Below, piece by piece: positions 1-8,127 of a stretch of 48,560 bases of DNA. The position numbers were made by a program, and so were the translations under genes. Within the stretch, counting starts at the first letter, position 1. The number at the start of each line of letters is the position of its first letter. The notes beneath the pieces were generated by a model. The model was not told the DNA's origin, did not search any database, and saw only the letters and a list, made by a program, of their open reading frames with translations. Source of the stretch: Acinetobacter cumulans (lineage in GTDB: Bacteria > Pseudomonadota > Gammaproteobacteria > Pseudomonadales > Moraxellaceae); contig NZ_CP035935.1 in assembly GCF_003024525.3 (NCBI RefSeq), positions 1 to 48,560 on the forward strand, in the 5' to 3' direction.

Positions 1-2188
1 TATACATAGACATAGCGCCTAACACCACATCATTATCAATGACATTTTTCATTTCATAGCCGAAAATTCGAGCGCCATCAATTGAGAAATTGTCACTTTC
101 ATTGTCAAAAATATTGGCATAAACCCCATCATTAACCCATTTTGACATGCGTTCAGCCATGTTGTTATCTTCAGCCATACCAAACAAGCCAATAAAGTTT
201 CTAAGCCGTCTAAGGTGCTTTTCATAGCTATAAACAGCATCTACAACGTCTTTGATCTTGTTTTCTTCAGCAGTGCTTAAAGGCTTTGGATTACCATTAT
301 CGTTGTAGTCTTGAGCCATAAAAGAAAATAGATTTCTTAGAAACAAACGGTTTTGTTCCGTGTCATCTAACTGCAATGGATTCCAACCAGTTTTAACCAT
401 TTCACTTAAAACAGTATGTCGCCCGCCCATGCTTTTAATCCAAACTGAAGCTGAATATTCAAAATCAAAATGAAAAATATAAGGCTTAAACTTATCTGAA
501 GCAGTCAAAAGCGTATTAATTACAGTAGTCTTACCGCCACCAGTACCAGTCGTGATACGAGTATGACCTACATCATGTTCATGGAAATTGAAGTAGTAAG
601 GCGTATTACTTGTCGTTTTAAGCTGAATGACATTCTCACCCCAATGGTTGCCATCTTTTTTGCCAGTAGAACTATTGTGCATACTGGCAAAGCCCGCAAA
701 GTTAGTCGTGTTAATAGTTGCGGGTCTTTGGAGTAAGTGATAGTTGCCAATCAACATAGAGTAAAAAGTAGGTTCAGAAATTAAATCTTCTTTTTTAGGT
801 ATCATGTGATTGCGCTGAAATGCCCCGCTAGTTTTCTGCATTGCTTCTTTAAATTCAGATGGGGTCTTAGAGGTAACTAAAACATTTAATGAATAAATGC
901 CGTTTAAGATACGCCCTGAAGCTAAGTCATCAATGGCAACATTAATCGCTTCAATTTGAGATTCTGACTTGTCTTGAGCATTTTTTAATTGGTTCTGACG
1001 AGTTGTACTCATGCTGATAGATTTACGTCTGTCCATCATCATGAAAGTTTGAGAAATAATTAAAGGATGATCAACTTTTAGAAATTCATCTAACATGGTG
1101 TGATCGCTACCCTCTGGATAGCTAGGAGTAGGCAAACTATAGATTGCCCCTGCCGTTAATTCACCGCTTGGGTGATAGAATTTAATAGTTCCATCAGGCG
1201 CAAAAACTCTACGTGTATAGCCTAAGTAGTTTCTGATTTCAGTTGGATGAAGTGGAATTTCTGCTTTTTCTAAGTTTAATAAATAACCGAGAAAATTCAC
1301 TGTTTCAGAATACAAAACGCTATCTTTTGAATAAGTGCCTAGCTGTCTTGGGTTCGCATCTTGCAGATACTCTTTAAACATACTTACTGCATTATTTAAT
1401 TCGGCAATCATTTGTTCTTCATTATCACTTCTGAAAAACAGATTTTTAAGACGAGTTAAAGGCGGGTCACTTGGGTTAGATTTTCGGACAAGCAACGACA
1501 CATAAATATCATTTTGAAACATGCGTTCATTAGATAGTTTTTCATAATATTTTTGGTTAAAACTATCTGAAAATTCATTGCCATTTGCAGGCGGTATTTC
1601 GGTTTTAACTTCGTGACGATCATAATAAACGCTAACAACAAAACGAGAGCCAAGTTGTTTAAACATATCTGCACGATATTTTTTTAAAGTCTTTAATTGA
1701 GCATAGCTTTTAGTTTCATACGGAAAGCCAGTAATTTTTAAAACCGTAAAAATATCACCATTAACTAGCTTAATATCATGTTCATTGATTGGGCTTAGAT
1801 AAGGTAAATTATTGATTTCCATTTGTTCAGCACCCGCTAATTTCTTTTGACTATATTCAATATTTTTATCGTCAGCTTTTGCGTGAGAATCAAAACTATA
1901 GCCACCAAAAACTTTAGTTCGCTGAAGTCTACGTTTGATCGAAAACCATAAATATTGAATCCCTCTATCTTCTTGGTAGGTCACTACAACCAACAATAAA
2001 TAGATTATTCCCGATATTATTAATCCTAATTTTAGGTTGCCAATTAGTGCTAAAAAGCACGTAGCAAAACCACAAATTAGGAAAAAGTAAGTGAAAATAT
2101 CTACAGGTATATTTGCCACCCTTGCAGTTCGGGCAAGACCCGCAAACAGCAAGTCTTTTTCTTCGTTTTTTTCAGTGGTTTTGCTCAT
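1..2188 (-). CDS. virB4: VirB3-VirB4 fusion ATPase of the T4SS, N-terminal part (continues at 48560)
   Basis: This is the first 2188 bases of a VirB4-type ATPase, which powers pilus assembly and substrate transfer at the inner membrane. Together with 48037-48560 it makes 2712 bases, exactly 904 codons, in one frame across the window ends. The start ATG at 2188-2186 follows AGGTGA. Residues about 20-80 hold two hydrophobic segments followed by basic residues, as in VirB3, so VirB3 appears fused to VirB4. A Walker A motif GTGGGKTT lies near bases 520-550. It starts 11 bases after the virB2 stop, in the minus-strand transfer operon. The fused arrangement is known in other T4SS families. The family call is firm; the fusion rests on hydrophobicity and position. 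Confidence 0.9.
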   Translation of the reverse strand, partial: MSKTTEKNEEKDLLFAGLARTARVANIPVDIFTYFFLICGFATCFLALIGNLKLGLIISGIIYLLLVVVTYQEDRGIQYLWFSIKRRLQRTKVFGGYSFDSHAKADDKNIEYSQKKLAGAEQMEINNLPYLSPINEHDIKLVNGDIFTVLKITGFPYETKSYAQLKTLKKYRADMFKQLGSRFVVSVYYDRHEVKTEIPPANGNEFSDSFNQKYYEKLSNERMFQNDIYVSLLVRKSNPSDPPLTRLKNLFFRSDNEEQMIAELNNAVSMFKEYLQDANPRQLGTYSKDSVLYSETVNFLGYLLNLEKAEIPLHPTEIRNYLGYTRRVFAPDGTIKFYHPSGELTAGAIYSLPTPSYPEGSDHTMLDEFLKVDHPLIISQTFMMMDRRKSISMSTTRQNQLKNAQDKSESQIEAINVAIDDLASGRILNGIYSLNVLVTSKTPSEFKEAMQKTSGAFQRNHMIPKKEDLISEPTFYSMLIGNYHLLQRPATINTTNFAGFASMHNSSTGKKDGNHWGENVIQLKTTSNTPYYFNFHEHDVGHTRITTGTGGGKTTVINTLLTASDKFKPYIFHFDFEYSASVWIKSMGGRHTVLSEMVKTGWNPLQLDDTEQNRLFLRNLFSFMAQDYNDNGNPKPLSTAEENKIKDVVDAVYSYEKHLRRLRNFIGLFGMAEDNNMAERMSKWVNDGVYANIFDNESDNFSIDGARIFGYEMKNVIDNDVVLGAMSMY

Positions 2189-2199
2189 GGCTCACCTAT

Positions 2200-2493
2200 T
2201 TAGTTAAAGAAGAAATTACCAAGATCAGGGGCAACGAAAACAAGGATACCTGCAACGATTAAGCCGATACCCCAACGCTTAACTTTCTCACTACCACCGC
2301 CAAGCATTGTGATTGCCAAACAAATAACACCAGTCACGAAAGCGACTGCTGCGATAATGACTAATTCATCATTAAATTGGTTAAGCTTTTGAGCAAATTT
2401 TTGACCAAACGCAGCATTTGCCAATTGAGCATAAAAAACAGCAAATAAGACAATTGCGTATTGCTTAGGATTGAGTTTATTTAAAAGATTCAT
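2200..2493 (-). CDS. virB2: VirB2-like major pilin subunit
   Basis: A 97-residue prepilin. It has an N-terminal signal peptide with a probable cut after LANA (about residue 27), then a short polar stretch and two hydrophobic helices (about 45-65 and 75-90) separated by a small basic loop SEKVKRW. This is the usual VirB2 layout: the mature protein sits in the inner membrane before assembly into the conjugative pilus. It lies between the VirB1-like transglycosylase and VirB3-VirB4, as in many virB operons. The call rests on size, topology and position, since pilin sequences are poorly conserved. Confidence 0.82.
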   Translation of the reverse strand: MNLLNKLNPKQYAIVLFAVFYAQLANAAFGQKFAQKLNQFNDELVIIAAVAFVTGVICLAITMLGGGSEKVKRWGIGLIVAGILVFVAPDLGNFFFN

Positions 2494-2503
2494 GATCTAT
2501 TCC

Positions 2504-3220
2504 TTAAAATACTTGGACGTATTGCCCTTTGTTAAGAGTTTGAACAAACGATGCTTGTTGCACGTTTGGTTGATTGCTTGGTTGATTATTTACACGCAGG
2601 CGCACAGGTTCAGATTGTGCTGAATAGCTATTGTTTTCTGTACTTTGATTTTGACTTGCGGAGTATTGCGGGTACTGATTTTGTTGCCATGAAGCGAGAA
2701 CTAGAATGTCACTTTTTCGACTGGCTTCAGTAGGGTTATTATTTGCAGTGTAAGTTTTAAATGAACCACCCCCATTTAGTGTTTGGTATTTACTGGATAC
2801 AAGGCGTACATAGTTTTGTGTTTCACGGTAAGGGGGAATACCTCCAAACTTTTCAACTGCCCCATGCCCTGCATTGTATCCAGCAATCATTTTTGTAAGA
2901 TCACCATTAAATCTTTTATTCAGGAAAGCGAGATAACGAGTACCCGCAATAATAGACTGTTCAGGTTCATATAATCGGCTAGGGTCTACACCCATTAAAC
3001 GAGCTGTAGAGGGAATGACTTGCATCAAACCCCTAGCATCTTTATGTGATCGAGCATTTGGCTTAAAGGCGCTTTCTCTTGCCATAATTGCCGTTACTAA
3101 ATTAGGGTCTAAACCATTGGCTACAGAATGTTTGTGAATAAGATCATCATAAGGTGACGCATATACAAACAGTGGCGTACTGCAAGCTAAACCGATTATA
3201 AGTTTTTTAAACATTGTCAT
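2504..3220 (-). CDS. virB1: VirB1-like lytic transglycosylase
   Basis: A 238-residue periplasmic peptidoglycan-cleaving enzyme that would open the wall locally for T4SS assembly. A signal peptide covers about residues 1-22. The transglycosylase (SLT) domain follows, with the catalytic glutamate in ARESAFK, then GLMQVIP and AGYNAG, all hallmarks of the family. The C-terminal 90 residues are rich in Gln, Asn and Ser and look disordered. It is followed by virB2 after 10 bases. A perfect inverted repeat (3230-3253) lies just upstream of its ribosome binding site, so it may begin its own transcript. A second SLT domain is encoded at 4992-6245. Confidence 0.88.
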   Translation of the reverse strand: MTMFKKLIIGLACSTPLFVYASPYDDLIHKHSVANGLDPNLVTAIMARESAFKPNARSHKDARGLMQVIPSTARLMGVDPSRLYEPEQSIIAGTRYLAFLNKRFNGDLTKMIAGYNAGHGAVEKFGGIPPYRETQNYVRLVSSKYQTLNGGGSFKTYTANNNPTEASRKSDILVLASWQQNQYPQYSASQNQSTENNSYSAQSEPVRLRVNNQPSNQPNVQQASFVQTLNKGQYVQVF

Positions 3221-3229
3221 TATTCCTTA

Positions 3230-3253
3230 TAGAGTTATAACAGTATAACTCTA
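3230..3253. promoter_or_regulatory. Inverted-repeat operator before virB1
   Basis: A perfect inverted repeat with arms TAGAGTTATA and TATAACTCTA around ACAG. It sits 10 bases before the virB1 start. The minus strand contains a TATACT candidate -10 box inside the dyad and AAGGA just after it. The same 24-base element recurs at 14422-14445 before the first T4SS gene, and a compressed version occurs at 14768-14783. The likely role is a repressor site that co-regulates the two transfer transcription units; the regulator is unknown. Confidence 0.6.
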
Positions 3254-3258
3254 CTAGC

Positions 3259-3459
3259 TTAATCAATAAATGGTCTATTTGAAAATTTATGTTTCTCTTT
3301 AAAGAACTGGTCTAAAGCGATAAGATAAATTAAGTTTTTGGTAAGTCTGCGGTTCTTAAATTCTTCAGGAACTTTTAATTCACCACGCTTATATCTCAAA
3401 AAGTGTTCGTCCATTTCTGCGAAAAATTCATCACTTACATAAAGTTGTTCACGTTTCAT
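3259..3459 (-). CDS. Small hypothetical protein in the T4SS operon
   Basis: A 66-residue charged protein without signal peptide or membrane segment. I do not recognise it. It lies between the coupling-protein gene (18 bases upstream) and virB1, so it is probably co-transcribed with the transfer genes and may act in the cytoplasm with the coupling protein or relaxosome. That role is inferred only from position. The ATG is preceded by AGGGACAAG. Confidence 0.6.
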   Translation of the reverse strand: MKREQLYVSDEFFAEMDEHFLRYKRGELKVPEEFKNRRLTKNLIYLIALDQFFKEKHKFSNRPFID

Positions 3460-3477
3460 AACTTGTCCCTAAAATTT

Positions 3478-4995
3478 CTATACAGCCAAAAAAGAATCCG
3501 AAACTTTAGCATAGGTGCGGTATTTCATCGTTACTAAAGTTGGCGGGTAATGTCCTGAAAACTTCATATAAAAGTGCAGAGGTTTAAGACTGCTTATTTC
3601 TTCAGCTTTAACTACATTTTCTTTTTCTTTTACAAGTTCAGGTCTTGAATCTTTATTTGCAGATTTCATTTTCCTTAATACTTCAATTGCACCGAAAGCT
3701 TTTTCATATTCTTGGGGTGTATAAGTGTCTTGAGAGTTGACAGCACAGACACCAAAAGAAGAAAAACAACCACGTAGCGTAATAGAGAATTTTTCTCCAT
3801 AGATCGTGATTAATTGAGCCAGACTTTGAATGCCTGCTAAAGCAATAAGTCTATGTTTACGTCCTTTAGTTAATACTGCTTCGAGATACGATAAACGGTT
3901 CAAAGAGCCGAGTTCATCTAGGCAGAATATAAAATCAGAATAGTTATCAAAGTCAGATAATAAAGAACTACAAATAACGTCAGTCGCACAGCTAACTAAT
4001 GGTTGCAATGCAGTTAATTGATCTTCACGCCAAGTAATAAAAATATTGCCAGTACCATGCTTTAAATAATCCCTAAACGAAAAATCACCAATTTTAGAAT
4101 GAGTGTGAGGGCTTAAATATGTAGTAACAATACTGCGTAAAGTACCGACTAATTCAGAGTTGCCAAGTAAGCTGTAAGCTTGAGTACCTACTAAAAACTC
4201 TTTGAGTTTATCGTCACTTGAAATTAATAAAATTTCTAAAAATTGTTGTGTCTGCTGTTCTCTAGTAAGTTCATCCATTTCTAAAACTTTGGTCATGGCA
4301 GACTTAACAATAGTACGAGCCATCGTATTAAAATTTTCGTGATTTGCGTCTGAAGATTTAGGAATGATTGTCATTGAATATGTTTCAATGTCATAAGAAT
4401 TTTGTACTTCATTAATCACTGACCAATGGACTGATCGAGCATCGAAAGGGTTGAAAATAACATCACCTTTCTTAGCAAATAAACTTGCGTAAGTTCCGTT
4501 AGGGTCAACCACAATTAAGCGGGTTTTACTGCGAGAATCAGCAACACAAGAATCTAAAAAATCACTGATTGAAACTGACTTACCTTGACCAGTACCACCA
4601 GTTAAAAGGAAGTGTTTATATTTTAAATCTTTAGGAACAGGCATACCGCAAAAACGGATTTGGTAATCTTTTTCTTTGGTCATTCTTCTTAATTTGAATG
4701 GGCTTACTAATTGCAAGCCCCGAAGAACACGAACGTATCTTTCGCCCCCAAAAGGTGTTTTATTGTTTTGAAAATAAAACCAAGCCAAAGCACTACTAAT
4801 AACCAAAGCCAACAGCAATATTAAAACGTATAAAGGCGTTTTAAACGTCAATGGAATTGCATAAAGAATAGCTTGGACTTTATGATCTTTTGGGATAATA
4901 AAAAACTTCGGTAAAAAAATAGCCCATGTTGTAATCACAGTGATTACAACAGCTAAAACAGCGTGACCGAAGATTTTTTGCGATTGATCATTCAT
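3478..4995 (-). CDS. virD4: VirD4-type coupling protein (T4CP)
   Basis: A 505-residue coupling ATPase that brings the relaxase-DNA complex, and any protein substrate, to the T4SS channel. Two N-terminal membrane helices (about 10-35 and 50-75) are followed by a RecA-like domain with Walker A GGTGQGKS (about residue 133) and Walker B FIFCLDELG (about residue 356). This is the typical VirD4/TraD layout. It is embedded in the virB operon rather than standing next to the relaxase. Its start overlaps the stop of the SLT-VirB5 gene by 4 bases (ATGA), indicating translational coupling. Confidence 0.9.
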   Translation of the reverse strand: MNDQSQKIFGHAVLAVVITVITTWAIFLPKFFIIPKDHKVQAILYAIPLTFKTPLYVLILLLALVISSALAWFYFQNNKTPFGGERYVRVLRGLQLVSPFKLRRMTKEKDYQIRFCGMPVPKDLKYKHFLLTGGTGQGKSVSISDFLDSCVADSRSKTRLIVVDPNGTYASLFAKKGDVIFNPFDARSVHWSVINEVQNSYDIETYSMTIIPKSSDANHENFNTMARTIVKSAMTKVLEMDELTREQQTQQFLEILLISSDDKLKEFLVGTQAYSLLGNSELVGTLRSIVTTYLSPHTHSKIGDFSFRDYLKHGTGNIFITWREDQLTALQPLVSCATDVICSSLLSDFDNYSDFIFCLDELGSLNRLSYLEAVLTKGRKHRLIALAGIQSLAQLITIYGEKFSITLRGCFSSFGVCAVNSQDTYTPQEYEKAFGAIEVLRKMKSANKDSRPELVKEKENVVKAEEISSLKPLHFYMKFSGHYPPTLVTMKYRTYAKVSDSFLAV

Positions 4996-6245
4996 TTTAC
5001 TGTCCCCAAGAATTTTTGAACGGCTTGATGGGAAGCGACCTTATAAGAATCCATGCTTGACTGCATCATGAGCATGTTAGCTTTAAGCTTCGCTTGATTG
5101 GCTACCAACATACTGTTTTCAATAGCAAGGGCATTCGCCAAGTCTTTTGATTGCTTTAACGTATTGGTACTTACTTGAGCCAACGACTTTAGGTTTTGCA
5201 TATTACAATTTACTTGTGTCCAAGCTACTTCAGCGTCTACATAAGCTGTGTTTACACGGCTTGCAGTTATGTTTTGAATCTGTGCCAATTCCTTGCTTGC
5301 ATATACACCAGTATTGGTCGCAATTTGACGTTGCAATTCGTTGTAGGCGTTTTGCTCTTTAGGTGTATTGAAAATATTAGTCGGTTGAGCATCAAAGCCA
5401 TTAGGCAATTCAAAGCCTGCAATTTGCATCACATTGGTAAGAAGTCCTAGCCCTGCAAGCCCTTTAGTCACACTGTCATATTGCCCTTTCAAGACTTGAA
5501 TCTGCTTCATTAATTCTTGAACTTGTAGAACTGCATCGGCATTTTTTGTCGGGTCAAAAACTGTTTTACCTACGCCACCAGTTACAGGGGGAACAGGCGG
5601 TAGGTTGATAGGTGAATCAATATCAACTTGTTCTGCTTCAGGTAGCTTTACAGGCTTACATGCGCTTTGTGTTTCTAGCTTGGCTTGTATCTTCTTCTGA
5701 TTACTGTTTTCTATGCCAGTCGTTGCAGGCTTGCCACCTGAAGTAGTCCCGCCTTTAATTACGTTGCCACCAAAATATGAACCAGTACCGCCATAATTTC
5801 TATAAAACTGGGCGATCTTAGGCACATAGTCTTGCGTTTCTTTAGGCATAACTTTTTTATTACCTTTCAGATACGAACGTAAATTACCCATACCCCAGTT
5901 ATAGGCATAGAGTGCATGGGGCATGTTGCCGAATTGCTGATTTAATTGCTTCAGGTAACGAGTACCCGCATTAACATTTTGTGTGGGGTCATTGGGATTG
6001 GTAACGCCCAAAGAACGAGCCGTTGCGGGCATAAGTTGCATTAAACCTTGAGCGCCTACGCCTGACTTAGCAGTATTGTTATGCGAAGATTCTTTTTGAA
6101 TTACTGCATGAATTAAAAGCGGGTCATATCCATATTTAGCTGAAGCTGAAGTCACAATATCGTTGTAAGGTAAATTTGAAGCAATAGTTGCCCCGCTTAA
6201 ACCTACCAGTACCAGTAGCGATAGTTTTTTTAATTTCATTTTCAT
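4992..6245 (-). CDS. Lytic transglycosylase fused to a VirB5-like domain
   Basis: A 417-residue secreted protein with two modules. After a signal peptide (about 1-22), residues about 25-150 form an SLT domain with catalytic glutamate in IQKESSH, GLMQLMP and AYNWGMG. A Gly/Pro-rich linker follows. Residues about 230-417 form a helical VirB5/TrbJ-like domain; its segment DLANALAIENSMLVANQAKL resembles DLANAIAIEQGYINSIGAKL in the separate VirB5 at 47399-48040. It would tie wall digestion to pilus-tip assembly in the periplasm. The SLT assignment is firm; the VirB5-like assignment is by eye. Confidence 0.85.
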   Translation of the reverse strand: MKMKLKKLSLLVLVGLSGATIASNLPYNDIVTSASAKYGYDPLLIHAVIQKESSHNNTAKSGVGAQGLMQLMPATARSLGVTNPNDPTQNVNAGTRYLKQLNQQFGNMPHALYAYNWGMGNLRSYLKGNKKVMPKETQDYVPKIAQFYRNYGGTGSYFGGNVIKGGTTSGGKPATTGIENSNQKKIQAKLETQSACKPVKLPEAEQVDIDSPINLPPVPPVTGGVGKTVFDPTKNADAVLQVQELMKQIQVLKGQYDSVTKGLAGLGLLTNVMQIAGFELPNGFDAQPTNIFNTPKEQNAYNELQRQIATNTGVYASKELAQIQNITASRVNTAYVDAEVAWTQVNCNMQNLKSLAQVSTNTLKQSKDLANALAIENSMLVANQAKLKANMLMMQSSMDSYKVASHQAVQKFLGTVK

Positions 6246-6320
6246 TATTCCTCTACCGCAACGAGGACAGTTTAACCAGGAACTACGTTACCTGTTTAAA
6301 CTTGGCCCGTTGCTATTTCA

Positions 6321-6773
6321 TCACTTAGCCACAGCCAAACGGTTAGCTAGATCAACTAAGGTTTTATAGTGTGAGCCTTGTTCACCCATTGATAACTCAT
6401 AGCACCCGCCATTTGCTTGAACTCGCATGAAGTCGTGAGCTTGGCTTGTATTGTCAGAAATGGTCGGAGATACAAACAATGCTTTTGCGTTAGGGATGCT
6501 TACTGGCAATTCACCAAATAACCCCACTTCTTGCGGTACACAAGCAGGGTCAATGCTGTAATAAACTTTAAGATCGGCACATGCTTCGTTTTGGCAACTG
6601 GCATCACTTGAAAATTTATAAGTGACATAGTTCCCTTGATTGGGAGCTTCAGGCACATAAGTTAATTTATTGCTTTGAGCAAATGACTGAAGAACTTGGG
6701 TAAATGTCTGCGGTAACTGTGCTTCAGCAGACAAACTAATTAAGGCGCAAAGAGCAATAGTTGTTTTTTTCAT
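6321..6773 (-). CDS. Hypothetical periplasmic protein of the T4SS operon
   Basis: A 150-residue protein with a signal peptide ending near SAEAQ (about residue 19). The mature part has four cysteines in two pairs (CQNEAC, and the widely spaced DPAC and GGCYEL), so disulphides are likely. No family is recognised. It sits between a lipoprotein gene (3 bases upstream) and the SLT-VirB5 gene in the same direction, so it is probably part of the T4SS operon and an envelope-associated factor. Confidence 0.65.
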   Translation of the reverse strand: MKKTTIALCALISLSAEAQLPQTFTQVLQSFAQSNKLTYVPEAPNQGNYVTYKFSSDASCQNEACADLKVYYSIDPACVPQEVGLFGELPVSIPNAKALFVSPTISDNTSQAHDFMRVQANGGCYELSMGEQGSHYKTLVDLANRLAVAK

Positions 6774-6776
6774 GGC

Positions 6777-7106
6777 TTAGTCCTTTTTAAATTTGTATGC
6801 TTGGCTTGGGTTATCAACATCGGTCAGAGTAATAACACCGCCCTTTTGTTCCATTAAGAAAGCGTCTTGATTGTTATATTGAACAACCATTTTTTTATCT
6901 TTCTCTACAGCCGATAATGCAACATCACCCCATGAGTTTTTTAAGGTAACTTGAGTACCTTTATTGGCAACGATAAGCCCGCTACTCATGCCTTGTTCTT
7001 TCTCAAATGCTGTTTGATCAATACGATTGTATTGTCCGTCCAAGCCCTTAGATGAGCAGGCAACACTAGCTAAACTAAGCAACGCTAGAAAAATGTGTTT
7101 TTTCAT
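6777..7106 (-). CDS. Small lipoprotein of the T4SS operon
   Basis: A 109-residue lipoprotein that starts MKKHIFLALLSLASVAC, with lipobox ASVAC at about residue 17. I chose the ATG at 7106 rather than an upstream start at 7184, because it is preceded by GAGGA and directly gives a lipoprotein signal. Its first 32 bases overlap the end of virB11. The mature domain looks beta-rich (GLIVANKGTQVTLKNSW). The outer-membrane location is inferred from the lipobox. Confidence 0.7.
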   Translation of the reverse strand: MKKHIFLALLSLASVACSSKGLDGQYNRIDQTAFEKEQGMSSGLIVANKGTQVTLKNSWGDVALSAVEKDKKMVVQYNNQDAFLMEQKGGVITLTDVDNPSQAYKFKKD

Positions 7107-8112
7107 TTTTGAAATCCTCATAAGCTTTAAAATAAATAGCTGAACAGCCATAACCGCCTGTTTCTGTTCTTCCAAGTTGAACAATAATGTCTACACTTTG
7201 TTTAACAAAAGATTTAACTTGGTCACTGGTTAATGTAGTGCCTGCCATAAGAACCATAAGCGTTAAACGCTCAATAGCATTAAGTGGGTCATTGGCATGT
7301 AATGTCGCAATTGAACCGCCATGCCCTGAAGAAATTAGGTTTAAATAAGTGAATGCTTCAGCACCTCGAATCTCACCCAGTAAAATGCGTTTTGGATACA
7401 AACGCAGGCAAGCTTCCATTAATGACTGTGCATCGACTTTAGCTTTACCCTGTCCACCTCTTGAATAATAAAGTTGCAACGTATTTTCATGCGGAGGGCG
7501 TAACTCCTTAGCATCTTCAATAGTGATTAGTCGTTCGCCCAGTGGTATGCAGTCATGAATAATGGAGTTAAAAAAAGTTGTTTTTCCTGAACCTGTACCC
7601 GCAGAAATAATGATATTTTTTTCATAACCCACCGCTTTACGAATGAACTCATGAAAGTTTCGGGCTTCGTATAAATCGAATAGCTCTTGATCTTTTGCAG
7701 TGATTTTTGCAAATGGTTCAACAGAATTTAAAACTTCCTCATAAGCTGAAAATGGCAGACTTAAAATACTTGGTTTACGAATAGATAAGCCGATCGACCC
7801 GCCAGTTACGGCAGGGTCACGGACAAATTGAATACGGAAAAATAAACCCTCATGTTGCGGTGATGCAATTTGAGCAGAAAGCAAAGGCTGTGCTTCTGAA
7901 ATTGTTTGATTGGTTTCAGTTGCAATGCCTTCGGCTAATCGCTTCAAAAGCGCATAGGTAAGGTTAGGATTCTCTTTTTTAATCATGTCCCTTGTACCTT
8001 TCATAGCAATGAAATATTCCAAAGGCTTATTAACTGAAATTTCAGTAATTTGATCATTATCAAGATCATCACCAAAAGCTTTTTTCAAATCTTCAAGTAC
8101 AAGGATTGACAT
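7075..8112 (-). CDS. virB11: VirB11-type ATPase
   Basis: A 345-residue cytoplasmic hexameric ATPase that switches the T4SS between pilus building and substrate export. Visible motifs in order: an N-terminal domain, then Walker A SAGTGSGKTT (about residues 173-182), ITIEDAKEL (Asp box), LLGEIRGAEAF (Walker B), and the His box SGHGGSIATLHAN. All are standard for the VirB11/PulE family. It follows virB10 after 15 bases in the operon and overlaps the next lipoprotein gene. Confidence 0.95.
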   Translation of the reverse strand: MSILVLEDLKKAFGDDLDNDQITEISVNKPLEYFIAMKGTRDMIKKENPNLTYALLKRLAEGIATETNQTISEAQPLLSAQIASPQHEGLFFRIQFVRDPAVTGGSIGLSIRKPSILSLPFSAYEEVLNSVEPFAKITAKDQELFDLYEARNFHEFIRKAVGYEKNIIISAGTGSGKTTFFNSIIHDCIPLGERLITIEDAKELRPPHENTLQLYYSRGGQGKAKVDAQSLMEACLRLYPKRILLGEIRGAEAFTYLNLISSGHGGSIATLHANDPLNAIERLTLMVLMAGTTLTSDQVKSFVKQSVDIIVQLGRTETGGYGCSAIYFKAYEDFKNEKTHFSSVA

Positions 8113-8127
8113 AATTAAGCGCCTTTC

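Noticed and set aside
2551..2974. Plus-strand ORFs opposite the virB1 gene
   Set aside because: Short shadows of the transglycosylase gene without ribosome sites.
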